From NCBI GenBank assembly GCA_009927275.1, contig RFNG01000130.1, forward strand, positions 30,560 through 94,559: a stretch of DNA of 64,000 bases, read 5' to 3'. The position numbers were made by a program, and so were the translations under genes. This document shows, piece by piece, positions 47,901 to 56,543 of this stretch (positions are counted from its first letter, which is position 1; the number at the start of each line of letters is the position of its first letter). Source of the DNA: Sphingobacteriia bacterium (GTDB lineage Bacteria; Bacteroidota; Bacteroidia; B-17B0; Aurantibacillaceae). Under the pieces are notes generated by a model. It was not told where the DNA came from. It did no database searches and was given only the letters and a program-made list of their open reading frames with translations.

Positions 47901-49904
47901 ATGAGCGCATTTGCAAAAGCTATTCGCGAGGGTATACCTGATGTTCTGCCTAAGCCCAGAGCATTAAATTCCAAATGGAGTCACGCACCCCGCCGAAAAG
48001 CAATATTAAGTATAGAAGAAAAGCGGCTGGCGGTTGAAAATGCACTTCGGTATTTTAATCCAAAGCACCATGCCGAATTAGCTCCAGAATTTGCCAATGA
48101 ATTAGAAACCTATGGTCGAATCTACATGTACCGATTTCGTCCTGAATATGAAATGTATGCGCGGCCTATTCATGAATATCCCCACCGCTGTATAGAGGCC
48201 GCGGCAATTATGCTTATGATTCAAAACAATTTGGATCCGCGTGTTGCCCAGCACCCTGAAGAATTAATTACCTATGGTGGAAATGGATCCGTGTTTCAAA
48301 ACTGGGCGCAATACCGTTTAACAATGGCCTATCTTGCAAAACTGCAAAATACCCAAACGTTAGTAATGTACAGCGGGCATCCTTTAGGCGTATTTCCGGC
48401 TTTACCCTTTTCGCCCCGTGTGGTGGTAACCAATGGGCTTATGATTCCAAATTACAGCAAACCTGATGATTGGGAGCGTTTTAATGCTCTAGGTGTAACA
48501 CAGTATGGGCAAATGACAGCCGGATCATATATGTATATTGGACCGCAGGGAATTGTACACGGCACAACTATAACCATATTAAATGCCGCCCGTAAACGCT
48601 TTCCAAATACTGATGATGCGCAGGGTGCTTTATTTGTTACATGTGGCCTTGGCGGAATGAGCGGCGCACAACCCAAGGCTGCAAAAATTGCAGGCCTGGT
48701 TTCCATTACAGCTGAAATTAATCCACATGCAGTAGAAAAGCGCTTAAGTCAGGGTTGGGTTGACGAATCCTATACACAATTAGATGAACTGATGCAACGT
48801 GTTAAAATGGCTATGCTGCAAAAAACCGCTCGTAGCTTTGCTTATCAGGGAAATATTGTAGAATTATGGGAGCGCCTGGTTAAAGATCAAGTACCAGTGG
48901 CACTTGGTAGCGACCAATCGTCATTACATAATCCATGGGCCGGCGGGTATTACCCAATGGGATATACACTAGAAGAAAGCAATGCGATGATGGCCGCTCA
49001 ACCGGAACAATTTAAACGCGAAGTGCAGGCTACATTAGTGCGGCATATCACAGCAATTAATGCCTTATCTGATCGCGGCATGTATTTTTTTGATTACGGA
49101 AATGCTTTTTTACTAGAGGTTTCACGTGCGGGAGGCGATGTGTTTATTCCGGGCACACAGCGTTTTAAATATAATTCATATGTGCAAGACATTTTAGGCC
49201 CTATGTGTTTTGATTATGGATTTGGACCATTTCGTTGGATTTGCACTTCGGGTGCAGCAGAAGATTTAGCCAAGACCGATGCTATTGCCCTTGAGGTTTT
49301 AGAAACTATGGCACAGGATGCTCCAACTGAAATTTTAGGCCAGTTAAAAGATAATATAGATTGGATTCGTGATGCTGCCAATAATAATTTGGTTGTTGGT
49401 TCTCAAGCCCGAATTTTATATGCTGATGCGGAAGGCCGAATAACCATAGCCCGGGCCATAAATGCTGCTGTTCGAAGTAAAGAAATTACAGCACCCGTTG
49501 TATTGGGCCGCGACCATCATGATGTAAGCGGAACGGATAGTCCATACAGAGAAACATCAAATATATATGATGGCAGTAAGTTTACAGCGGATATGGCAGT
49601 ACACAATTTTGTTGGTGATGCGTTTCGAGGGGCAACTTGGGTAAGTTTGCACAACGGTGGCGGTGTGGGTTGGGGCGAAGTTGTTAACGGTGGATTTGGA
49701 TTGGTATTAGATGGCAGCGCCGAAGCCGACCAAAAGCTTGAGCTTATGTTACATTGGGATGTTCACAACGGCATTAGCCGTAGGGCCTGGGCACGAAATC
49801 CCGAAGCTCGATTTGCAATAACCCGTGAAATGCAAAAGCGTTCTGATTTACACGTTACCTTACCCCATATAGTTAATCCAAATATTTTAAACACATTATT
49901 TTAA
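47901..49904 (+). CDS. hutU: Urocanate hydratase
   Basis: 667 residues. Second step of histidine degradation: urocanate to imidazolonepropionate, using tightly bound NAD as electrophile. Conserved stretches include TYGGNGSVFQNWAQYRLTM, TLVMYSGHPLGVFP, AQGALFVTCGLGGMSGAQPKAAKIAG (dinucleotide-type glycine run), DQSSLHNPWAGGYYP, FDYGNAFLLEVSRAGGD and VSLHNGGGVGWGEVVNGGFG. Longer than the 550-residue proteobacterial form, as usual in Bacteroidota. No hutH, hutI or formiminotransferase is adjacent; it sits between hldD and a prolyl peptidase. Confidence 0.95.
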   Translation: MSAFAKAIREGIPDVLPKPRALNSKWSHAPRRKAILSIEEKRLAVENALRYFNPKHHAELAPEFANELETYGRIYMYRFRPEYEMYARPIHEYPHRCIEAAAIMLMIQNNLDPRVAQHPEELITYGGNGSVFQNWAQYRLTMAYLAKLQNTQTLVMYSGHPLGVFPALPFSPRVVVTNGLMIPNYSKPDDWERFNALGVTQYGQMTAGSYMYIGPQGIVHGTTITILNAARKRFPNTDDAQGALFVTCGLGGMSGAQPKAAKIAGLVSITAEINPHAVEKRLSQGWVDESYTQLDELMQRVKMAMLQKTARSFAYQGNIVELWERLVKDQVPVALGSDQSSLHNPWAGGYYPMGYTLEESNAMMAAQPEQFKREVQATLVRHITAINALSDRGMYFFDYGNAFLLEVSRAGGDVFIPGTQRFKYNSYVQDILGPMCFDYGFGPFRWICTSGAAEDLAKTDAIALEVLETMAQDAPTEILGQLKDNIDWIRDAANNNLVVGSQARILYADAEGRITIARAINAAVRSKEITAPVVLGRDHHDVSGTDSPYRETSNIYDGSKFTADMAVHNFVGDAFRGATWVSLHNGGGVGWGEVVNGGFGLVLDGSAEADQKLELMLHWDVHNGISRRAWARNPEARFAITREMQKRSDLHVTLPHIVNPNILNTLF

Positions 49905-49909
49905 TTTTT

Positions 49910-52045
49910 ATGAAACTATTTTTTTTAAGCATTTTATTTATTGGGTCTTATCACATCACACATGCTCAAAACGCTATGTTAAGCATTCAGGATGCGGTAT
50001 TAAAAGGCCGTAGCAGCTTAGCTCCAAAACGTTTACAAAACTTACAATTTAGCCCTAATGGCACATACTTTTTATATACTGAAAATCAGGCTGCATTTAT
50101 TTTTAATGCACAAACAGCTAAACCGGTTTCAATATTTGATATCACGCATTGTAATACGCAATTAAAAAAACAGGCCTTAACAGACACTTTAAATCAATTT
50201 GTTTTTAAAGGCTGGGCTAACGATTCTGCAATACTTGTAAATACATCAACCGGCTTAAAGGAAATTAGTTTTTATTCAGCTCGGCACTATACTAAAGCGG
50301 CGGTTCCAAATCACGAACACTTAGAATTCTTTGATGATTTAGATACCTATGCTTACGTTAAGAATCATAATATTTATGTGCATGTTGCAGGCGCTGAATC
50401 ACAGGTTACCACCGACGGCAGTTATACGGTTGAAAACGGCATAAGCGTACACCGCGATGAATTTGGCATTCACAAGGGATTGTTTTTTAGCCCAAAAGGT
50501 AATTTATTGGCCTACTATCGTATGGATCAGAGTGACGTAAGCGATTACCCCATTATAGATTGGAGTAAATATCCTGCTGAAAATCAAAATATAAAATACC
50601 CTATGGCCGGCAATGCAAGCCATTATGTTACACTTCATATATATAATTTAAAAACCCATCAAACTATACAAATAAAAACTACAGGCCCTCGGGATCAGTA
50701 TTTAACCAATATTTCATGGTCGCCGGATGAACAACACGTTTATATTGCAGTAGTTAACCGTGCGCAAAATCAATATCAGCTTAATTCCTATAACAGCATT
50801 ACCGGTGATTTTGAACAGCAGGTACTACAAGAGCGTGATGAAAAATACACCGAGCCGCAGCATCCCATGTACTTTGTACCCGGTAAATCAAATCAGTTTG
50901 TTTGGTTAAGTCGTAAAGACGGTTTTTTGCATGCCTATTTGTATACCACAAGCGGAACTTTAATTCGGCAATTAAGTAAAGGTCCGTGGGAAATAAAATC
51001 TGTATTGGGATTTGATCCTAAAGGGTCTTGTTTTTATATACATGCCAATAAAGAAAAAGCTATAAATCAGGATGTTTATGCCATAACGCTATCAAACGGT
51101 GCATTAAAACGACTTACACAGGGTGATGGTTTTCATGTTGGTACACTCAATGCGCAAGCCACGGCGTTAATGGACCAGTGGTCGGCATGTTATGTGCCCA
51201 GGCAATACGATATTATTAATTTAAAAACCAATAAACACCAGATATTGTTTACAGCAGAACATCCAACACAATCCTATGCATTGGGCTCATGGAATATTTT
51301 TACAATACCAAATGCAGAGGGCACACCATTGTACGCACGTTTATTTAAGCCTGTGGGATTTGACAGTACAAAAAAATACCCGGTAATAGTGTATTTATAC
51401 AACGGTCCACACAGTCAAATGGTTACAAATTCATGGATGGCCGGTGGCGAATTATGGTATCAATACATGGCTCAGCGCGGTTATATTGTTTTTACAATAG
51501 ATGGCAGAGGTACGAGTTATCGTGGAAAAGCATTTGAACAGGCTATTCATAGACAATTAGGCACTGTTGAAATGGAAGATCAAATGGCGGGTATAAAGTA
51601 TTTAAAACAATTACCCTATGTTGATCCGGATCGCCTTGCAGTGCATGGATGGAGTTTTGGAGGTTTTATGACGACATCATTAATGAGCCGTTACCCTGGT
51701 GTGTTTAAGGTAGGAGTCTGCGGCGGGCCTGTAATAGACTGGAGCTATTATGAAATTATGTATGGCGAACGGTACATGGATACACCACAAGAAAATCCAG
51801 AAGGGTATAAAGCCAATAATCTTTTAAACCATGTAAAATCCTTAAAAGGCAAATTACTTATGATACATGGGGCTCAAGATAACGTTGTGGTTTTGCAACA
51901 CAGTATGATGTATTTAAAAAAGGCAGTGGATGAAGGCGTGCAAATTGATTTTTATGCATACCCCGGGCATGAGCACAATGTTTTAGGAAAAGACCGTGCC
52001 CATTTAATGGAAAAAGTTTGTGATTATATTATGAAACATTTATAA
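49910..52045 (+). CDS. S9-family dipeptidyl peptidase IV-like protease
   Basis: 711-residue secreted prolyl peptidase. Signal peptide (about 1-19, ending HAQN), a beta-propeller of about 420 residues including the DPP-IV substrate-binding region (HRDEFGIHKGLFFSPKGNLLAYYRMDQSDVSDYP), and an alpha/beta-hydrolase domain with nucleophile GWSFGGFMT, acid in HGAQDNVV and histidine in YPGHEHNV. It removes X-Pro or X-Ala dipeptides in the periplasm, consistent with a peptide-consuming lifestyle. It starts five bases after hutU, so histidine breakdown and peptide trimming may share a transcript. Confidence 0.93.
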   Translation: MKLFFLSILFIGSYHITHAQNAMLSIQDAVLKGRSSLAPKRLQNLQFSPNGTYFLYTENQAAFIFNAQTAKPVSIFDITHCNTQLKKQALTDTLNQFVFKGWANDSAILVNTSTGLKEISFYSARHYTKAAVPNHEHLEFFDDLDTYAYVKNHNIYVHVAGAESQVTTDGSYTVENGISVHRDEFGIHKGLFFSPKGNLLAYYRMDQSDVSDYPIIDWSKYPAENQNIKYPMAGNASHYVTLHIYNLKTHQTIQIKTTGPRDQYLTNISWSPDEQHVYIAVVNRAQNQYQLNSYNSITGDFEQQVLQERDEKYTEPQHPMYFVPGKSNQFVWLSRKDGFLHAYLYTTSGTLIRQLSKGPWEIKSVLGFDPKGSCFYIHANKEKAINQDVYAITLSNGALKRLTQGDGFHVGTLNAQATALMDQWSACYVPRQYDIINLKTNKHQILFTAEHPTQSYALGSWNIFTIPNAEGTPLYARLFKPVGFDSTKKYPVIVYLYNGPHSQMVTNSWMAGGELWYQYMAQRGYIVFTIDGRGTSYRGKAFEQAIHRQLGTVEMEDQMAGIKYLKQLPYVDPDRLAVHGWSFGGFMTTSLMSRYPGVFKVGVCGGPVIDWSYYEIMYGERYMDTPQENPEGYKANNLLNHVKSLKGKLLMIHGAQDNVVVLQHSMMYLKKAVDEGVQIDFYAYPGHEHNVLGKDRAHLMEKVCDYIMKHL

Positions 52046-52084
52046 CCGTAATACTATGATGTACAATTTGGTTTTATTATACAA

Positions 52085-52114
52085 TTGAGTTAAAAATGTA
52101 ACCAAGTACTTTTA
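52085..52114 (+). promoter_or_regulatory. Probable promoter of the HExxH secreted protein gene
   Basis: TTG at 52085-52087, a 19-base spacer and TACTTTTA at 52107-52114, one base off the TAnnTTTG consensus at its last position. The start would fall near 52121, ten bases before the ATG at 52131. Confidence 0.45.
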
Positions 52115-52130
52115 ATTTCATTGATTAGGC

Positions 52131-53096
52131 ATGAAAACGTGCCTTTATACATATGCTTTAATATTAGTTGCTGTTCAATTACACGCCTCAGATCCTGTTA
52201 AAGGCTTAATAAACGATGAAAAAACAAATGTTTTACAGTTTTGCAAAACGTTTGCGCCCGCATACGTGCCTTTATTACAAACGCATTATAGTTCGCCCAA
52301 TTCATGGGCCCGACTTGTTGACGGTAAGCCTTCGTCCATTGCGTTTAATAGCAATATACATAGTGATTTATATCGCGAATTTGAAACCATAATACATGAG
52401 TCAACGCATAAAAAAAATTCTGAGGAGGTTTTATTTGTATGTCCCGAAAACGCATTTTACACCACAGCAGATGAACGCACATTAATAAATCAATTATTTA
52501 AATCAGAGAAAATAGGGTTATTGTTACCAACGGATGTACAAGAAAGAGTATTTAGATTTAAAACGTATGTGGGTTTGTACAGCGGTGTGACGTCAAATCA
52601 AAATGGCATTTGGGGATTATTAGACGAGTATACAGCATATCAAAACGGATGCAGGGCATCTATTATGGCCTATGATAATGCATTACTTAAGGGCGACACC
52701 ACTATGGCATTAACATGTATTGAAGAATCTGTTAAAACATATTTTGCATACTATGAGTTTAGGCTTTTTATTGGCGCCTATTTAAAATATGCAGCCCTAT
52801 ACCATCCAGATCTATACAACAACATATTAGCTTTTACAACCTTACGAAAGGCTTTTACATTAAATACAATATTATTTGAGACTAACTTGTATAATATAAA
52901 AAATACAAAGCAGCGCTTAAAACGACACCATGCACACATAGAATGGCTTTATAACTATTATCAAGATAAATATGCTACACCAACCCAAGCGTATATGCAG
53001 CCATTTCAAGAATACCTTTCCACATTTTCTAAACCCTTTGAATCTGAATATGAGTGGGCCAAGCCACAACACAATATGGCATTTAAATTAAGGTAA
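52131..53096 (+). CDS. Secreted protein of unknown family, possible gluzincin-type metallopeptidase
   Basis: 321 residues with a signal peptide (about 1-19, ending LHAS). I do not recognise the family. A zinc-binding HExxH appears as FETIIHESTHKKN (about residue 86-90), and about 85 residues later GLLDEYTAYQNG offers a glutamate that could be the third ligand, the arrangement of gluzincins. The C-terminal half is helical (EESVKTYFAYYEFRLFIGAYLKYAALY). It has its own probable promoter and ends ten bases from the photolyase stop, tail to tail. Peptidase activity is a hypothesis from the motif alone. Confidence 0.6.
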   Translation: MKTCLYTYALILVAVQLHASDPVKGLINDEKTNVLQFCKTFAPAYVPLLQTHYSSPNSWARLVDGKPSSIAFNSNIHSDLYREFETIIHESTHKKNSEEVLFVCPENAFYTTADERTLINQLFKSEKIGLLLPTDVQERVFRFKTYVGLYSGVTSNQNGIWGLLDEYTAYQNGCRASIMAYDNALLKGDTTMALTCIEESVKTYFAYYEFRLFIGAYLKYAALYHPDLYNNILAFTTLRKAFTLNTILFETNLYNIKNTKQRLKRHHAHIEWLYNYYQDKYATPTQAYMQPFQEYLSTFSKPFESEYEWAKPQHNMAFKLR

Positions 53097-53105
53097 AAAA
53101 ATAAT

Positions 53106-54554
53106 TTAAAGTGAATCTATGTTTTTTAAATAGGTGGCAGCCTGCTCTAGTACTTCTATTTTAGTTTGTATGTTGGTTTTGTTCCAGTTGGCAAGCGGAA
53201 TTTGCATTCGCATATTTGATTTTAATAAGCCTTGGTGCCGGTCTATAAAATTCCAATACAAACTATTAAACGGACAAGCGCCTTCTCCTGTTTTTTGTTT
53301 AACAGAATAATAGCAAGATTTACAATAATTGCTCATTCCATTTATATACTGTCCGGATGAAACATAAGGCTTGGTGGCCATTATACCACCGTCGGCATAC
53401 TGGCTCATACCACGCGTGTTGGGTAATTCTACCCATTGTATAGCGTCAATATAAATACCAAGATACCAGTTGTCTACCTCATCAGGATGCGTTCCGGTTA
53501 ATAATGCAAAATTTCCTGTAATCATTAATCGCTGAATATGATGCGCATAAGCCAGGTTTAAACTTTGTGTTATGCTTTCAGACATGCATTTCATTTTTGT
53601 AGAACCCGTCCAGTACCATTGCGGAAGCTTTGCATGGTGATTAAAAAAGTTAAGTTTTAAATAGTTTGGCATTTGTAACCAGTAAATACATCTTACATAT
53701 TCACGCCAACCTAAAATTTGTCTTATAAACCCTTCTACAGCGGCTAGGGGGTATAATTCGGGATTGGATTTTAAAGCGCGTTCGGCAGTCCTAATAACTT
53801 CTATGGGATTAAGGTGTTTTACATTTAACGAAAAACTAATTAGTGCATGAAATACAAAGGGATCATCTAAAATCATATGATCTTGATAGGTTCCAAAATG
53901 CGGCAGGCGATAGGTAATAAAATGATGTAAAGCTTGTAAAGCATCTTTACGACTTAAGGGCCAATGGAAATTATTTGGCGTACCAATAAACTTTAATCCG
54001 GCTTTTTTAATATCCGAAATAACATTTTTAGTATCGTGTTTAAACGTAATGGGAGGCTCTGTACTTGGAATGGTTTTTAACGGTTTACGGTTTTCAGCAT
54101 CATAATTCCATGTGCCGCCAATCGGTTTTCCGGCTGCAGTCATTAAAACATTGTGTTTAACGCGCATACTACGATAAAACGGCTCCATAACAAAGGATTT
54201 AGATGTTTTATTTTTCAACGTATACCGATCCGCTATAAAATGTTCAGTAGAATAACAGCTAGAGCTGATAGGAAGCTGTCCACATATAGCTTTAAGCTGC
54301 TGGTCTAAACGGTACTCATCAGGCTCTAAATAAGCAAAGCGCTGTACATTATATTTTTTAATTAAATCGTTAATTCGTTTTTCAAGGGGCATTTTTGCTA
54401 ATGCATCCGTTATATATTGGTAGTATACATGATGGCCGCTTGTTTCTAATTCAAGTTTAAATAAACGCATACTTAAAAAAAATGCCATAAGTTTTTGAAT
54501 ATGGTGTATTACATACTCAGATTCCTGATGCATTTCAAGCATAACATACAGCAC
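53106..54554 (-). CDS. FeS-type photolyase/cryptochrome, main part (frameshifted near N-terminus)
   Basis: 482 codons of a protein of the bacterial FeS-cluster photolyase/cryptochrome group: YVMLEMHQESEYVIHHIQKLMAFFLSMR near the start, GGTWNYDAENR, HFGTYQDHMI, the FAD-region segment FIRQILGWREYVR, and the cluster region YCKSCYYSVKQKTGEGACPFNSLYW. Homologues repair UV photoproducts or act as light sensors using FAD, an antenna pigment and a [4Fe-4S] cluster. The nominal GTG start is internal: the native N-terminus is encoded in another frame (54509-54637). Adding one base restores about 510 residues. It is the last gene of a six-gene operon. Confidence 0.87.
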   Translation of the reverse strand: MLYVMLEMHQESEYVIHHIQKLMAFFLSMRLFKLELETSGHHVYYQYITDALAKMPLEKRINDLIKKYNVQRFAYLEPDEYRLDQQLKAICGQLPISSSCYSTEHFIADRYTLKNKTSKSFVMEPFYRSMRVKHNVLMTAAGKPIGGTWNYDAENRKPLKTIPSTEPPITFKHDTKNVISDIKKAGLKFIGTPNNFHWPLSRKDALQALHHFITYRLPHFGTYQDHMILDDPFVFHALISFSLNVKHLNPIEVIRTAERALKSNPELYPLAAVEGFIRQILGWREYVRCIYWLQMPNYLKLNFFNHHAKLPQWYWTGSTKMKCMSESITQSLNLAYAHHIQRLMITGNFALLTGTHPDEVDNWYLGIYIDAIQWVELPNTRGMSQYADGGIMATKPYVSSGQYINGMSNYCKSCYYSVKQKTGEGACPFNSLYWNFIDRHQGLLKSNMRMQIPLANWNKTNIQTKIEVLEQAATYLKNIDSL

Positions 54555-54637
54555 CTGGGATCTTTTTTTAAAAACCAGGAATGATTTATGTTTTGCTGGT
54601 CCCCTAAAAGCAGTCGCAGCTCTTTATATTCAGGCAT
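54509..54637 (-). CDS. FeS-type photolyase/cryptochrome, N-terminal fragment (short frame)
   Basis: A 42-codon frame too short for the ORF track. It encodes the missing start of the photolyase: MPEYKELRLLLGDQQNINHS, where LLLGDQ and NHSW are the family's opening. The sense then passes to the main frame at VLYVMLE. The shift is repaired by one extra C in the CCC run at 54557-54559 (DPQVLYVM) or by a -1 slip on the A7 run at 54563-54569, which in this frame reads as the slippery heptamer A AAA AAA. The ATG overlaps the tspO stop (ATGCCTGA), so translation is coupled to the operon. Confidence 0.82.
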   Translation of the reverse strand: MPEYKELRLLLGDQQNINHSWFLKKDPRCCMLCLKCIRNLSM

Positions 54638-55088
54638 TTAATCGGTAAAGCGTAAAGGTTAATATACTTGCAAAACTTACCCAGGCTAAATAGGGTATTT
54701 GAACAAGCGCTGCGGTACGATCTATTTTATAAACAGTAATAATCATGCCGGCAATACAAATCCATGTAAACACTATTTCAAAACAGGCAAGGCCAATATT
54801 TTGCCATCGAAAAAAAATAATACTCCAAAAAAAGTTTAAAATCAATTGAATTGTAAAAAATAAAAGGGCATTACGTTTTAGTGGACCGTCTTCACTTTGC
54901 CATATCCGCGTTAGCGTAAATCCCATTAGGATGTACAAACATGTCCATACCGGACCAAAAATAGATGCCGGCGGCATCCAAAGGGGTTTTTGTAAATTTT
55001 TATACCATGGACCCAAACCCGCAGACGAAAGCAGGCCTGATACCAGGCCTGCTGCCAACGGTATGGTGTAGAGTACTATTTTAATCAT
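54630..55088 (-). CDS. tspO: TspO/MBR-family tryptophan-rich sensory protein
   Basis: 152 residues in five membrane helices. Conserved features: PWYKNLQKPLWMPPASIFGPVWTCLYILMGF in the first half, NFFWSIIFFRWQNIGLA, and PYLAWVSFASILTFTLYRLN at the end. TspO binds and may degrade tetrapyrroles; in Rhodobacter it responds to oxygen and light and affects photopigment expression. Here it lies within the photolyase operon, overlapping DUF2256 by one base and the photolyase N-terminal frame by eight. Confidence 0.94.
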   Translation of the reverse strand: MIKIVLYTIPLAAGLVSGLLSSAGLGPWYKNLQKPLWMPPASIFGPVWTCLYILMGFTLTRIWQSEDGPLKRNALLFFTIQLILNFFWSIIFFRWQNIGLACFEIVFTWICIAGMIITVYKIDRTAALVQIPYLAWVSFASILTFTLYRLNA

Positions 55089-55225
55089 TATGTTTTTTTT
55101 GATTTACAAGATTTACTGCAATATAAAACGTGTTCCCAACTTAAACTCCATTTTTTTCGCCATGAAAACGCACGTTGACAGGTTTTACAAATTTTATATG
55201 GCAATTGTGATTTATGACCTTTCAT
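55088..55225 (-). CDS. DUF2256 small zinc-binding protein
   Basis: 45 residues; nearly the whole protein is the DUF2256 signature: KICKTCQRAFSWRKKWS then WEHVLYCSKSCKSKK. The CxxC and CxxxC pairs form a zinc-ribbon-like site, with a conserved Trp/Arg/Lys patch between. DUF2256 genes are repeatedly found beside cryptochrome/photolyase genes, but no function is established. The longer track ORF (to 55285) has no conserved residues before the ATG at 55225, which overlaps the preceding stop by four bases (ATGA). Confidence 0.9.
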   Translation of the reverse strand: MKGHKSQLPYKICKTCQRAFSWRKKWSLSWEHVLYCSKSCKSKKT

Positions 55226-55857
55226 AAAATATGTTGCGCAACAGAATGAGGTTTGGCATAAGCAAAACGCACAGGAGGATGGCAAAGATGATAGGCATCA
55301 AGTCCGCTTACACATAGGGTTTCAGCATCTTGTAAATTTACAAAGCCATCAGCATGTATACTATTTTCGGGAAGGTAAATGGTTTGTACACGTCCTATAA
55401 CAAGCGATGTGCCATTAATAGGAATTTCTGTTTCAGATTCAAAAACCATACTCCATTTAATTTTGGAGGCTTTAACAAAAGGGGCTTTAAAGCCATTTAA
55501 GTATTCAGGCTCTAATTGATTTGCAGTAAATTCAGATGTGTGGACATCATAACGTGCTGCACATTGATGCGCCTGAGCCATGATGTGATTCGGCACCAAG
55601 TTAATGCTGTATACTTTTGAATTTCGAATGTTTGTAAGAGTATGCCGCTCAACACTGTCGGGTCTAAAAAGTAATCCCATAAGCGCCGGATGCGCACCAA
55701 TATGAATCAGAGAATTGAATGGGGCAAGATTTGTATGGCCATTTTCATTAACAGTACCAACTAAACACAGTGCTTTAAATCCTCCCAATGAGTTTATAAA
55801 ACATGTTCTGTAACGGTGTTCCCAATTTTGAAATTCTTCAGATGTAATTTCCCTCAT
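55222..55857 (-). CDS. Flavin reductase-like (FMN-binding) protein
   Basis: 211 residues of the flavin reductase/FMN-binding split-barrel family. Conserved elements: ALCLVGTVNENGHTNLAPFNSLIHIGAHPALMGLLFRP, VYSINLVP, PFVKASKIKWSMVFESETEIPINGTSLVIGRV. Such proteins reduce flavin with NAD(P)H or use bound FMN. In this operon it could supply reduced flavin to the photolyase or support a flavoenzyme; that is inference. It overlaps the SDR gene and DUF2256 by four bases each. Confidence 0.86.
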   Translation of the reverse strand: MREITSEEFQNWEHRYRTCFINSLGGFKALCLVGTVNENGHTNLAPFNSLIHIGAHPALMGLLFRPDSVERHTLTNIRNSKVYSINLVPNHIMAQAHQCAARYDVHTSEFTANQLEPEYLNGFKAPFVKASKIKWSMVFESETEIPINGTSLVIGRVQTIYLPENSIHADGFVNLQDAETLCVSGLDAYHLCHPPVRFAYAKPHSVAQHIL

Positions 55858-56543
55858 ACTTTTAAGTGTGTGAGTCCGCCATCAACGTTTAGTATTTGTC
55901 CGCTCATCCATGCATGTTCTTGCGCTATTAAAAAGGCCATTGCTTTGGCAATATCCGTTGCACTGCCAATGCGTTTTAAGGGATGACGGTTAGCCGATTG
56001 TTCTTTTTTTTCAGGACTTGAAAGCAAACGTTCAGCCAATGGTGTATCGGTAAGTGATGGCGCTACACAGTTTACCCGTATGTGGGGCGCTAATTCAGCC
56101 GCAAGCGCTCGGGTTAAACCTTCAACGGCAGATTTTGCCATAGCAACTGATGCATGAAAGGGCATGCCTAATGAAGCGGCAACGGAACTTACAAAAACCA
56201 TGGCACCTTGCCCGTTGCGTTTAAGTAATGGAAGCGCATGTTGTGCACAGCGTGCTGCAGCCAGCGCATTACATTCCATATCGTTTAAAAAATCTTGATC
56301 TGATAAACGCAAAAAAGGTTTTAATTGAATACTGCCCGGTAAAAAGGCCATTGCTGCAACAGGGGTATTAATTTCAGGAAGATCCGTGCTGGCGTAGGAT
56401 TGTATTTGAAACCATTCGTCAAAGCCCTCCACTTTTGGTTTTCTACTAATGCCCCATACGGTATTATGTTGTGCGCGAAGTTCTTGAGCTAAAGCTATTG
56501 CTATTTTACTTGAAGCCCCATAAATTAATGTAATAGGCATCAT
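55854..56543 (-). CDS. Short-chain dehydrogenase/reductase-like protein lacking the catalytic Tyr
   Basis: 229-residue Rossmann-fold SDR. The N-terminal dinucleotide region is ITLIYGASSKIAIALAQEL, with ASS-K in place of the usual GxxxGxG. The catalytic serine is likely in VFVSSVAASLG. Where Y-x-x-x-K is expected the protein has MPFHASVAMAKSAVEG: the lysine is present but valine stands at the Tyr position. The C-terminus is regular (IRVNCVAPSLTDTPLA, LNVDGGLTHLKV). Loss of Tyr suggests altered chemistry or a binding role. I recall close homologues beside photolyase genes with the same MPFHASVA segment. Overlaps its neighbours by four bases each. Confidence 0.87.
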   Translation of the reverse strand: MMPITLIYGASSKIAIALAQELRAQHNTVWGISRKPKVEGFDEWFQIQSYASTDLPEINTPVAAMAFLPGSIQLKPFLRLSDQDFLNDMECNALAAARCAQHALPLLKRNGQGAMVFVSSVAASLGMPFHASVAMAKSAVEGLTRALAAELAPHIRVNCVAPSLTDTPLAERLLSSPEKKEQSANRHPLKRIGSATDIAKAMAFLIAQEHAWMSGQILNVDGGLTHLKV

